A stretch of DNA of 64,000 nucleotides from an uncultured Clostridia bacterium (GTDB lineage Bacteria > Bacillota > Clostridia > TANB77 > CAG-508). Positions within the stretch are counted from its first letter, which is position 1, and each line of letters opens with the position of its first letter. Positions 1 through 8,421 of the stretch are shown here, piece by piece. The stretch is from positions 1 to 64,000 of the forward strand of contig CAKOYQ010000007.1 of the NCBI GenBank assembly GCA_934130935.1, read 5' to 3'. Below the pieces are notes generated by a model. That model saw nothing but the letters and a program-made list of their open reading frames with translations. It was not told the DNA's origin and ran no database searches. The position numbers and the translations under genes were made by a program.

Positions 1-51
1 TATCAAAAAAATTCCCACACAAACAATAAACGGATATATTATTAATTGCAT
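1..51 (-). CDS. N-terminus of a membrane protein, cut by window edge
   Basis: Only 17 codons are visible. Reading leftwards from the ATG at 51, the peptide starts MQLIIYPFIVCVGIFLI, which looks like a first membrane segment. A good ribosome binding site (GGAGG, 7 nt spacing) lies at 58-63. A second ATG at 55 in another frame gives a less hydrophobic peptide and sits too close to the site. The gene follows the membrane protein at 75-623 on the same strand, so the two are probably co-transcribed. No function can be assigned. Confidence 0.5.
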   Translation of the reverse strand, partial: MQLIIYPFIVCVGIFLI

Positions 52-74
52 ACATATTCCTCCTCTACAAATTA

Positions 75-623
75 CTATTTTTTTCTTATCCTATCGCCCC
101 AAAATTTTATTATTATACTAATTACAAATCCAACAATTATCCCTAAATCAATACTATAAAATAGATTATGTGCCATAGAAACATTATACCATCCATATAT
201 TGTTACCGATAGTCCACAAATAGTCATAAAAATAAAATTATGTTTAATTAAAATATTGTTTTGTTTATGATAAAATGTTTTTATAATGGAAATTATAGTT
301 CCAATATACATTGAACCTGCTATTCCTGTTAAAGTAAAGAGTTTCCATGCCTCTATATCAGTATAACCTGACTTTATTAACCTAATTACATAATAAGCCA
401 TATTCATTAGAGTTAAAACTAAACTCGGATTTATAAGTGCTAATGCATAATTTTCTGATATAAAAGCACATATGCATATAATAACTCCCCAAAATGTAAT
501 TGATTGAGTTATTCTTATCAACCAACTTATGTCGAATATTAACGCAAATTCAGTAATACTTCCTAATACTATTCCCATAATTATTGATATAATTATATTC
601 TTTATTATTTGTTTTGTTTTCAT
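75..623 (-). CDS. Small polytopic membrane protein, function unknown
   Basis: The protein has 182 residues and about six hydrophobic segments: near residues 7-25, 35-55, 60-82, 95-117, 130-148 and 155-175. It ends with a basic tail (GDRIRKK). The start is set at 623 because CAGGAG lies 7 nt upstream; a TTG seven codons further out has no such site. It resembles small clostridial membrane proteins of unknown function (possibly the DUF6608 group, by memory only). It is closely followed by another membrane protein gene running off the window. Confidence 0.65.
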   Translation of the reverse strand: MKTKQIIKNIIISIIMGIVLGSITEFALIFDISWLIRITQSITFWGVIICICAFISENYALALINPSLVLTLMNMAYYVIRLIKSGYTDIEAWKLFTLTGIAGSMYIGTIISIIKTFYHKQNNILIKHNFIFMTICGLSVTIYGWYNVSMAHNLFYSIDLGIIVGFVISIIIKFWGDRIRKK

Positions 624-672
624 AATTTTTCTCCTGTTTTTCAATTCACTACTTATGTATAAATTTACGTTT

Positions 673-1590
673 TTAGTTTTTTACTGCAATTTTTGCCATT
701 TCTATTGCATCTTCTTCTGTTTTTGCTACACTGATAAATCTATTTGTATGGCAAAATGTTGCAGTATTTACTCCGCATACTTTTTTTAGATCTTCATCTT
801 TTAATCCAGCCCACTCCTCTGGAAATAACTTTCTTGACTCAAAGCTTCCAAGTTCTTTTGGTACTGCATAAACATTATAGCCACCTCTGTTTGAAGGAAA
901 TACAACAAACAATATGTCTTTTCCTTTTTCATTTTCAAGTAAAAATTCTTTCCATGGCATAAATTCGTCTAATATTAATATTTGATTTTTAGCTTCTCCT
1001 ATCGCTTTATTTATTTTAGCTTTAGCATTCATTTTTGAGATTGCATTTTTTACAATTCTGTCAAAAATTGTACTTGCTAATTTAACTGCTTCTAAAAATT
1101 GACTGTCTTGATTTTCTGTTTTATCATCCCAATTAGAATTGTACATTGAAATTAGCCCTGACAGTGTAATAATTTCAAAATCAAATTGAGTTAATTTTCC
1201 AAGTTGGCCATTATCTATTAAGTCTATATTTTGAACCAATTTTTTATCGATTGCTTCCCACACATCATCAATATTGCTAACATTTATACTTTCAAGATAT
1301 TTTTTCCCAAATTTTTTCCATATTAAACCGAAAGCTGCATATTTAACACCATTTTCTCTTTCTCCATTTCCACCTGGTTGATGATGGTCATACTTTCCAT
1401 ATCCTACATCATATACAATTCCTTTTTCTTCTTGTGTAATTCCAGAAGTTCTACATAGTTTTATATTTTCTTTTTCTAATATTCGTGATAAAACTACTGT
1501 TGCAAAAACTTCGTCTGCATGAAATGTTCCATTGTGTGTAATTAAATCAGCTAAGTTAGATTCGTTAACTGTTTCAATTTTTTTATTCAT
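673..1590 (-). CDS. MYG1-family (UPF0160) metal-dependent hydrolase
   Basis: The protein has 305 residues, the normal length for bacterial MYG1-like proteins. The N-terminal motif THNGTFHADEVFA (about residues 18-30) and YDHHQPGG (about 67-74) are hallmarks of this DHH-like phosphoesterase family, whose eukaryotic member MYG1 is a 3'-5' exonuclease. The His and Asp residues in these motifs would bind metal. The bacterial role is not established. The start at 1590 is preceded by GGAGAGAG. A RhuM remnant lies directly upstream on the same strand. Confidence 0.88.
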   Translation of the reverse strand: MNKKIETVNESNLADLITHNGTFHADEVFATVVLSRILEKENIKLCRTSGITQEEKGIVYDVGYGKYDHHQPGGNGERENGVKYAAFGLIWKKFGKKYLESINVSNIDDVWEAIDKKLVQNIDLIDNGQLGKLTQFDFEIITLSGLISMYNSNWDDKTENQDSQFLEAVKLASTIFDRIVKNAISKMNAKAKINKAIGEAKNQILILDEFMPWKEFLLENEKGKDILFVVFPSNRGGYNVYAVPKELGSFESRKLFPEEWAGLKDEDLKKVCGVNTATFCHTNRFISVAKTEEDAIEMAKIAVKN

Positions 1591-1605
1591 CTTTAAACTC
1601 TCTCC

Positions 1606-1835
1606 TTATATTGTATAATGTTTATCTTCTTTAACATTTATCACATATTCACGAGTTTCAAATATCTCCTTTAAATGGTAATTTATAGTGTTTACTTCTA
1701 CATCAAACAATTTTGCCATTGATTTTTGTGTTAGTCAAAAATCTTCGCTATCATATAAAACTTCTACAGATATGTTTTCATTACTTTGATAAATTATTAA
1801 ATCTTTTATAATTTTCTTAATTTTATAAAAAACAT
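1606..1835 (-). pseudogene. RhuM-family protein remnant with in-frame stop
   Basis: From the ATG at 1835 the minus strand reads through YQSNENISVEVLYDSEDF, then TGA, then LTQKSMAKLFDVEVNTINYH and ends at a TAA at 1606. This matches the N-terminal winged-helix-like part of the RhuM family, where a Trp normally follows the DF, giving FWLTQ. The stop is therefore a TGG to TGA change at that Trp. The family protein is about 300 residues; only about 75 codons remain. The gene is both interrupted and truncated, and the MYG1 gene now starts 15 nt after it. Confidence 0.75.
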
Positions 1836-1927
1836 TTGTTTTTGTCAATAGCAAAAATAAATTTCAAAATTTTTTCAAACTCTGAAATTTAGTATTTATA
1901 TTATATTTATATTAAATTCAAATTATT

Positions 1928-2530
1928 TTATCTCGCATACTGTCTACTTTGAAATCTACCTTCTGATATATCATGAGTTACCATCAGAGCTGTAATATTC
2001 TCGGCTTTCAAAATCTTAAAAATATCCTCGGTAACCATTAATCTTGTTTGATAATCCAAAGCAGAGAAAGCCTCATCTAACAACAAAATCTTAGGACGAA
2101 CAGCAAGAGTCCTAATAAGAGCCGCTCTTTGCCTCATGCCACCTGAAAGCTGTGTGGGATATTTATCTTTAAACTCATACAATCCATATTTTTTCAGTAG
2201 ATTTTCTGTATACTCTATGTTTTCCTGTGTTTTATCTTTTTGAATTTCCAATCCCAATAATACATTTTTATATATTGTTCTCCATTCCAAAAGATTATCT
2301 TTTTGCAACATATATCCTATCTTTCCTTCTATATGAATTTCTCCTGATGTTTTAGGCTCGAGACCAGAGATTATTGATAATAAAGTTGATTTTCCACAAC
2401 CACTTGGTCCTATTATACTTATGTATTCCCCTTCTTTTACATCAAAACTGATATTTTTTAATGCTTCTATCTCACCATTTTGTGCTTGATATGTTTTACA
2501 AATATCTTTTACTTCTAATATTTTCTTCAT
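1928..2530 (-). pseudogene. ABC transporter ATPase (SsuB/TauB type), C-terminally truncated, orphan
   Basis: This is a nitrate/sulfonate/taurine-type ABC ATPase of 200 residues. It keeps Walker A (GPSGCGKST), the signature LSGGMRQR, Walker B (ILLLDEAFSALD) and the switch His (VTHDIS). Right after that His region it jumps to an unrelated tail, GRFQSRQYAR, and stops about 40-50 residues short of the family length. No permease or binding-protein gene is nearby. The start is placed at 2530 because GGAGG lies 8 nt upstream of that ATG. It could still fold, but without partners it is most likely decaying. Confidence 0.7.
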
Positions 2531-2601
2531 AATTAATACCTCCATTTTCTATATTTTATGCACTAGAAGTAACTTTGTCATTTTTCTTTGTCAATAAAAA
2601 T

Positions 2602-2629
2602 AAGAATATGCCACATATGACATATTCTT
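2602..2629 (-). terminator. Likely htpG terminator
   Basis: The arms AAGAATATG and CATATTCTT form a 9-bp hairpin just past the htpG stop. On the minus strand it is followed by a T-rich run (TATTTTTATTG). Confidence 0.6.
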
Positions 2630-2634
2630 TAAGT

Positions 2635-4464
2635 TTATTTTGATATTAAATTACAAATCAAATTACTAATCTCTGTAGGATTTTCAATAGGTAATCCTTC
2701 GATTAATCTTGCTTGAGAATATAAAACTTTTGTATAATCTTTTAGTCCATCTTTATTATTTTCATACAAATCTTTTAATTTATTTACAATAGGATGGTTT
2801 TCATTAATTTCTAGAATTGTTTGCGCCTTAATGTTTTCATTATTATTAGGCATTGCATTTAATGTTTTCTCCATACCTATAGAAACTGCTCCTTCACTTG
2901 TTAAACAAACTGGGTGATTTTTTAATTTGTGTGTAAATCTTATATTTTGAACCTCTGAATTTATAGCCTCTTTCATAACTTCAAACATAGATTTATTTTC
3001 TTCATTAACTTTTTCTAGCTCTTCTTTTTCTTCTTTAGATTCTAAGTCTATATTATCTGCACATACATTAGCAAATTTCTTTCCTTCATATTCTTGTAAT
3101 GCTTGCATTACGAATTCGTCAACATTTTCAGTCAAATACAATATTTCATATTCTTTATCTTTTATGCCTTCTACTTGTGGTAACATATCAATTTTATCTA
3201 CTGATTCGCCAGAAGCATAGTAAATTGTATCTTGTCCTTCTTTCATTCTTGAAACATATTCACCTAATGTTACAAGTTTCTTTTCTGTTGAAGAATAGAA
3301 CATTAATAAATCTTTTAATTTATCTTTGTCCATGCCATAATTATTATATGTTCCATATTTTAGTTGCATTCCAAATGTATTAAAGAATTTTTCATATTCT
3401 TCTCTATCATTTTTTAGCATATTTTGTAACTCTGATTTTATCTTGTTTTCAAGATTTTTTGCTATAATTCTTAGTTGTCTGTCATGTTGTAGCATTTCTC
3501 TTGAAATATTTAAAGATAAGTCTGGACTGTCAACTAATCCTTTTACAAATCCAAAATAATCTGGTAGAAGTTCACTGCATTTATTCATTATAAGTACACC
3601 ATTTGAATATAATTGAAGTCCTTTTTCATATTCTTGTGAATAATAATCATATGGTAAATGTGATGGGATATATAATAATGCATTATATGTGAATTGACCT
3701 TCTACTGATGAATGGATTACTTTTAATGGTGGCATAAAGTCATTAAATTTTTCTGTATAAAAACTATTGTATTCTTCCTTTGTTACCTTGCTTTTTTCTT
3801 TTTTCCAAATAGGAATCATGCTATTTATAGTTTCTGTATCCATTTTTATTGGATGTCTTATATAATCTGAGTATCTTTTAATTAGCTCTTGAATTTTATA
3901 TTTTTCTAAGAATTCACTATATTTTTCATCTTCATTGTCTTCTTTTATGTGTAATATTATTGTTGTACCTACATCTTGTTTGTCGCATGGCTCTATTGTA
4001 TAGCCTTCTGCTCCTGTTGATTCCCATTTATGTGCTTGTGCTTCATCAACTGATTTGCTTTCAACTGTTACTTTGTCACTTACCATAAACGCTGAATAAA
4101 ATCCTACACCAAATTGTCCAATTATATCAATATCTTCCTTTTTCTCATTAGCTTCTTTAAATGCTAAAGATCCACTTTGAGCGATTGTTCCTAAGTTGTT
4201 CTCAAGCTCTTGTTCTGTCATTCCACATCCATTGTCTTTTATAACAATCTGTCTTTTATCTTTGTCTACTTCTATTTTGATTTCTAGCTTTGATGTGTCA
4301 ATATTTAAATTTTGATCTGTTAATGAACGATATGCTAATTTATCTATTGCATCACTTGCATTTGAAATTAACTCTCTTAAAAAAATCTCCTTATTTGTAT
4401 AAATTGAATTTATCATTAAATCTAATAGTCTTTTAGACTCTGCTTTAAATTGTTTTGTTTCCAT
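2635..4464 (-). CDS. htpG: Hsp90-family chaperone HtpG
   Basis: The protein is a full-length bacterial Hsp90 of 609 residues, a cytosolic ATP-dependent chaperone. The GHKL ATPase domain at the N-terminus shows ELISNASDAIDKL (about 31-43), DNGCGMT (about 77-83) and GQFGVGFYSAFMV (about 116-128). The middle domain carries the conserved NISREMLQ segment (about 317-324), which includes the catalytic Arg region. A C-terminal dimerisation domain follows. The start at 4464 has GGAG about 10 nt upstream. The gene appears monocistronic, with a hairpin terminator after it. Confidence 0.97.
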   Translation of the reverse strand: METKQFKAESKRLLDLMINSIYTNKEIFLRELISNASDAIDKLAYRSLTDQNLNIDTSKLEIKIEVDKDKRQIVIKDNGCGMTEQELENNLGTIAQSGSLAFKEANEKKEDIDIIGQFGVGFYSAFMVSDKVTVESKSVDEAQAHKWESTGAEGYTIEPCDKQDVGTTIILHIKEDNEDEKYSEFLEKYKIQELIKRYSDYIRHPIKMDTETINSMIPIWKKEKSKVTKEEYNSFYTEKFNDFMPPLKVIHSSVEGQFTYNALLYIPSHLPYDYYSQEYEKGLQLYSNGVLIMNKCSELLPDYFGFVKGLVDSPDLSLNISREMLQHDRQLRIIAKNLENKIKSELQNMLKNDREEYEKFFNTFGMQLKYGTYNNYGMDKDKLKDLLMFYSSTEKKLVTLGEYVSRMKEGQDTIYYASGESVDKIDMLPQVEGIKDKEYEILYLTENVDEFVMQALQEYEGKKFANVCADNIDLESKEEKEELEKVNEENKSMFEVMKEAINSEVQNIRFTHKLKNHPVCLTSEGAVSIGMEKTLNAMPNNNENIKAQTILEINENHPIVNKLKDLYENNKDGLKDYTKVLYSQARLIEGLPIENPTEISNLICNLISK

Positions 4465-4533
4465 AAAAAATACACTCTCCTTTTTTACATTAATATTGCC
4501 AACATAATTTAACTCTTATCAATACTGGAAACA

Positions 4534-5868
4534 TTAAATTCCCATAATCACTGTAGCAATATTAAAATACACTAACACTGAAAGAATGTCAACAATAGTC
4601 GTAATTAAAGGTGCAGCCATAATTGCAGGATCTAATTTTAGTTTTTTAGCAAGTAAAGGTAGTAAACATCCTATTGATTTAGATAATATAACCGTTACAG
4701 TTATACTTAATCCAACTGTACATGCAAGTTGTAAATTTTTGTATTGTGCAAAAATTCTTAAACCATTAATTACGGATAATGTTGCCCCAACTATTATAGC
4801 TATTCTTACTTCTTTCCATAAAATTTTAAATACATCTTTTACTTCTAGTTCATCTGTTGCAAGACCCCTTATTATTAATGTTGAACTTTGTGAACCACAG
4901 TTTCCACCAGTGTCCATTAGCATTGGTATAAATGCAACTAATAATGGTACCGCAGCAAATGCATTTTCATAATTTGTTATAATAGTTCCTGTTATTGCTG
5001 ATGAAAGCATCAATACAAGTAACCACACAATTCTATTTTTTGCATGTTTAAATACTGATGTTCCAAAATAACTTTCTTCTGTCGGAGCCATAGCAGCCAT
5101 TTTCTCAAAGTCCTCTTCCGCTTCATCTTGTAATACATTTATAGCGTCATCTACTGTTACTATTCCAACTAATCTATTTTCTTTGTCAACTACAGGTAAA
5201 GCATATAAATCATATTTATCGAATTTTTTTGCTACCTCTTCTTTGTCTTCTAATGTATTTACAGATATTATGTTTGTTTCCATATTATCTGAAATTAAGC
5301 TTTCTTCTTTTGCTAACAATATCTCTTTTATGCTTATAATTCCTTGTAATTTTCTATCTTTATCTAATACATAACATGTATATATTGTTTCCGAATCTGT
5401 ACCTATTTGGCGTATTCTGTCTAAAGCTTGTTCTATTGTCATGTCTTCTTTTAAATCTATAAATTCGGTTGTCATAATACTTCCAGCACTATCATCTGGA
5501 TATTTTAATAATTCATTTATTATTTTCCTATCATTTTTGTCTACATTTTTTAAAATTCTAGTTACAACATTTGATGGCATTTCTTCTATTAAATCTACTG
5601 TATCATCCATAAATAATTCGTCTAATACATTTTTTAGTTCTGCATCTGTTAAGTCTTTTATTAACTTTTCTCTCATATCTGTTTCCATATATGCGAATGC
5701 CATTCCAGCTTTTTCTTTTGATAATAATCTAAATACAATAACTGCTTGTTCTTTGTCAAGTTCATCTAATATCATTGACACATCAGCACTTTTCATTTCT
5801 TTAAGCTCTTTTTTTAATTTTGTAAATTGCTTATTTTGTATTAGATCTTTTATTTCTTCTATATTCAT
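4534..5868 (-). CDS. mgtE: Magnesium transporter MgtE (downstream copy)
   Basis: The protein has 444 residues, the usual MgtE length. It has an N-terminal superhelical domain (about 1-130), two CBS domains (about 135-250) that act as cytosolic Mg2+ sensors, and five membrane helices (about 285-444) forming a dimeric Mg2+ channel. The selectivity region is recognisable in the segment DTGGNCGSQSST. It lies 47 nt downstream of a second, very similar mgtE, so the pair looks like a tandem duplication in one operon. Loop residues, including the MDTGGN versus MGTGGN difference, hint at some divergence. Confidence 0.95.
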   Translation of the reverse strand: MNIEEIKDLIQNKQFTKLKKELKEMKSADVSMILDELDKEQAVIVFRLLSKEKAGMAFAYMETDMREKLIKDLTDAELKNVLDELFMDDTVDLIEEMPSNVVTRILKNVDKNDRKIINELLKYPDDSAGSIMTTEFIDLKEDMTIEQALDRIRQIGTDSETIYTCYVLDKDRKLQGIISIKEILLAKEESLISDNMETNIISVNTLEDKEEVAKKFDKYDLYALPVVDKENRLVGIVTVDDAINVLQDEAEEDFEKMAAMAPTEESYFGTSVFKHAKNRIVWLLVLMLSSAITGTIITNYENAFAAVPLLVAFIPMLMDTGGNCGSQSSTLIIRGLATDELEVKDVFKILWKEVRIAIIVGATLSVINGLRIFAQYKNLQLACTVGLSITVTVILSKSIGCLLPLLAKKLKLDPAIMAAPLITTIVDILSVLVYFNIATVIMGI

Positions 5869-5915
5869 TTCTAATTTCCATTCCTTTCTAAAAAATTAAA
5901 CTAACTTTCTCTTTA

Positions 5916-7253
5916 TTAAAGTCCCATAACATGTGTCGCAACTTGAAAATATACCAATATCGAACACACATCAACAACCGTTGTAATTAACGGTGCTGCC
6001 ATAATCGCAGGGTCTAATTTTAATTTTTTAGCAATCAATGGTAATGTACATCCTATTATTTTTGACACAATGACTGTGGCAATTAATGTTATACTTAAGA
6101 CTATTGCAAGTTGAATATTTTGATATTGAATCATTATTCTTACCATATTTACAACTGCTAAAGCAATACCAACAATTATTGCTACTCTAATTTCTTTCCA
6201 AAGTACTCTAAATATATCCTTTAATTCTATTTCATCTGTAGCAAGTCCACGTATTATAAGTGTTGAACTTTGTGAGCCACAATTTCCACCTGTTCCCATT
6301 ATCATAGGGATAAATGCAACTAATAATGGTACTGCTGCAAATGCATTTTCATAATTTGTTAATATATTGCCCGTAAATGCTGATGATAACATTAATATTA
6401 ACAACCATACTATTCTACTTTTTGCATGCTTAAATACTGATGTTTGAAAATATCCATCTTCTGTTGGAGTAATAGCTGCCATTTTCTCAAAATCTTCTTC
6501 TACTTCATCTTGTAATACATTTATAGCATCATCTATTGTTACTATTCCAACTAATCTGTTTTCATGGTCAACTACTGGTAATGCATAAAAATCGTATTTG
6601 TCGAATTTTTTTGCAACCTCTTCTTGATCTTCTAGTGTTTTTACAGATATTATATTTGTTTCCATCAATGTCCCTATTTTGGTTTCTTTTTTACTTAGTA
6701 AAATATCTTTTATATTAATAATACCTTTTAATATTCTCTCTGAGTTTAATACATAACATGTATAGATTGTTTCTGAATCTACACCTATCTTCCTGATTCT
6801 TTTTAGAGCTTCTTCTACTGTCATATCTTCTTTTAAATCTATGAACTCTGTTGTCATAATACTTCCAGCACTGTCTTCTGGATATTTTAATAATTCATTT
6901 ATTGTTTTTCTATCTTCTTTTGGTATCGCTTTTAGTATTTTAGGAACTACATTTGATGGCATTTCTTCTATCAAGTCAACTGTATCATCCATAAATAATT
7001 CATCTAACACATTTTTTAATTCCACATCTGTTAAATCATTAATTAATTTTTCTCTCATGTCTGATTCCATGTGTGAAAAAGCTTCTCCTGCTTTTTCTTT
7101 TGTTAGCAATCTAAATACTATTACTACACTTTCTTTATCTTCTAATTCATCTAAAATCTCAGATATATCAGCACTATTCATTTCTTTTAGCTTTTCTTTT
7201 AATACATTAAACTTTTTTTCATTTAATAATTTTTTTACTTCTTCTACTTCCAT
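5916..7253 (-). CDS. mgtE: Magnesium transporter MgtE (upstream copy)
   Basis: The protein has 445 residues with the same domain order as its neighbour: MgtE N domain, two CBS domains, five membrane helices. The pore-side motif GTGGNCGSQSST is intact. It is closely similar to the downstream copy across the whole length. GGGGGAAGAA precedes the ATG at 7253. A 30-codon ORF and a large inverted repeat sit directly upstream, suggesting regulation through the leader rather than through the coding region. Confidence 0.95.
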   Translation of the reverse strand: MEVEEVKKLLNEKKFNVLKEKLKEMNSADISEILDELEDKESVVIVFRLLTKEKAGEAFSHMESDMREKLINDLTDVELKNVLDELFMDDTVDLIEEMPSNVVPKILKAIPKEDRKTINELLKYPEDSAGSIMTTEFIDLKEDMTVEEALKRIRKIGVDSETIYTCYVLNSERILKGIINIKDILLSKKETKIGTLMETNIISVKTLEDQEEVAKKFDKYDFYALPVVDHENRLVGIVTIDDAINVLQDEVEEDFEKMAAITPTEDGYFQTSVFKHAKSRIVWLLILMLSSAFTGNILTNYENAFAAVPLLVAFIPMIMGTGGNCGSQSSTLIIRGLATDEIELKDIFRVLWKEIRVAIIVGIALAVVNMVRIMIQYQNIQLAIVLSITLIATVIVSKIIGCTLPLIAKKLKLDPAIMAAPLITTVVDVCSILVYFQVATHVMGL

Positions 7254-7281
7254 TTCTTCCCCCTTATTTTATTTTTTAGAA

Positions 7282-7359
7282 ATGGATAGAACATTTAATA
7301 AATCAAAAAATGAATGAATTACCCCAGTCCTTCATTTTTTGATACAATATTTTATCCAT
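7282..7359 (-). promoter_or_regulatory. Nested inverted repeats in the mgtE leader
   Basis: A 13-bp perfect inverted repeat (7302-7314 with 7331-7343) covers the end of the small upstream ORF and its stop codon. An outer 7-bp pair (7282-7288 with 7353-7359) encloses it. The structure is A/T-rich and lacks a U-tract, so it is not a classic terminator. It could fold differently depending on whether ribosomes finish the upstream ORF. It does not look like an M-box, though I cannot run a covariance model. Confidence 0.5.
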
Positions 7360-7395
7360 CCTCAGATCAGAATTTTCCTGCGGGTCATCACTCAT
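7303..7395 (-). CDS. Possible 30-aa mgtE leader peptide
   Basis: An ATG at 7395 preceded by GAGAGGTGAGAAAA opens a 30-codon ORF starting MSDDPQENSDLRMDKI and ending in SFIF. It stops 49 nt before the mgtE start. The first ten residues contain three Asp, one Glu and one Pro. In enterobacteria, the acidic, Pro-rich N-terminus of MgtL makes ribosomes abort at low Mg2+ and switches on mgtA. A similar role here is inference. It might also be a non-functional chance ORF, but the ribosome binding site and position argue against that. Confidence 0.5.
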   Translation of the reverse strand: MSDDPQENSDLRMDKILYQKMKDWGNSFIF

Positions 7396-7480
7396 TTTTC
7401 TCACCTCTCTTTTTCAACATTTCTATAATATCATATTTTATAAAAAAAATAAATAGTTTTACATAAATTTTAGCAAAAAA

Positions 7481-7794
7481 TTACCAGATAATGAAGCGGT
7501 TAGTTCATATGTCCTTAAGACCTCAAGATGTATCAACAAATGGAGTACATAAAATAAATGAAAGATTTTGTGTATCTAATCTTAACACTAGAAGTTCTTA
7601 TAGAAGCAAATGAGGAATGTTCACGGGCAAACTTGTAAGTTTGAGCCAGAGTGAAAGAGGCTCATTTGCATCTATTAAAACTTCTGTGGTAAGATTGGCT
7701 TATCCAAAATCTGTAATGGTCTTTATGTACTCCATTTGTTGATACATCTTGAGGTCTTAAGGATATATGAACTAACTGCTTAAGTATCTAGTAA
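7481..7794. repeat. Long-hairpin element A (variable arms, conserved core)
   Basis: The whole 314-nt stretch folds into one hairpin. The main arms (7501-7553 and 7722-7774) are 53 nt long with a single G/A difference. Pairing continues outward for about 20 nt with four more differences. The core contains further nested pairs: AGATTTTG/CAAAATCT, AATCTTA/TAAGATT, AGAAGTT/AACTTCT, GCAAATGAG/CTCATTTGC, TTCAC/GTGAA and AAACTT/AAGTTT. The core is nearly the same as in element C at 14327-14610, while the arms differ in sequence. There is no ORF of note. It fills the gap between the mgtE leader and the terminator of the next gene. Confidence 0.9.
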
Positions 7795-7795
7795 C

Positions 7796-7830
7796 AAAAA
7801 ACTTAGAATATTTTCATACTCTAAGTTTTT
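7796..7830 (-). terminator. Bidirectional terminator after the DUF5684-like gene
   Basis: An A/T-rich hairpin with the arms AAAAACTTAGA and TCTAAGTTTTT lies 12 nt past the stop of the gene at 7842. It has T-runs on both strands. Confidence 0.7.
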
Positions 7831-7841
7831 TACTTTTAACC

Positions 7842-8318
7842 TTATATAACTTTAGGTTCATTATTATCATTCTTTAAATTTAATTGATATTCTGAATTTC
7901 CAAATGCTAATATCATAATAAATATTGTATTTAACAGTATTAATCCGACTGCAAAACCAGTACTCTTACCAAATGCATTTGCAAGGTTAATCATTAGATA
8001 AATTGTAAGACCTAATGATATCAATGGTCCAATAACTGGCACCCAAACCAATAAATATAACAATATAAGCCATGGTGATATTCCAGCTATTCTGTATAGT
8101 ATAACACTGCTATATATTGGGATAAGTGATTTCCAACCAGCCTCTCCAGCTTTAGTAAAGATTTTCCAATTTGCAATAATTGTAAAAACCAAAATAGTTA
8201 CCATGATTGCTAACAGTGCCATGAATACTGACATTGTTACTAATCCAGCCATTAAAGCAATATCAGAACTTTGGTCAGCAAATGTAGTCATTAAACTATC
8301 ATATTCTGTAGTATTCAT
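7842..8318 (-). CDS. DUF5684-like small membrane protein
   Basis: The protein has 158 residues and four likely membrane segments: about 20-48, 75-95, 97-118 and 122-145. The segment IFTKAGEAGWKSLIPIYSS followed by a NAFGKSTGFAVGL helix is typical of DUF5684-type proteins, whose function is unknown. AAAGGAGG precedes the ATG. It appears to be a single-gene unit bounded by its own terminator, with element A beyond it. Confidence 0.75.
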   Translation of the reverse strand: MNTTEYDSLMTTFADQSSDIALMAGLVTMSVFMALLAIMVTILVFTIIANWKIFTKAGEAGWKSLIPIYSSVILYRIAGISPWLILLYLLVWVPVIGPLISLGLTIYLMINLANAFGKSTGFAVGLILLNTIFIMILAFGNSEYQLNLKNDNNEPKVI

Positions 8319-8421
8319 TTGTATTCCTCCTTTTATTTCTTTCTATCTTTATTTTACTAAATTCGACAAAAAATATCAATAGGAATTTTAAAAAAAATTT
8401 AATACATTTTTGTTATAATTA

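Noticed and set aside
1606..1835. Recoded TGA (Trp or selenocysteine) in the RhuM gene
   Set aside because: Other genes use TGG for Trp and end at TGA, no SECIS-like hairpin is evident, and the gene is also truncated.
7254..7430. M-box riboswitch for mgtE
   Set aside because: The leader is short, A/T-rich and dominated by the small ORF and nested repeats; I see no M-box fold. A covariance search would settle it.
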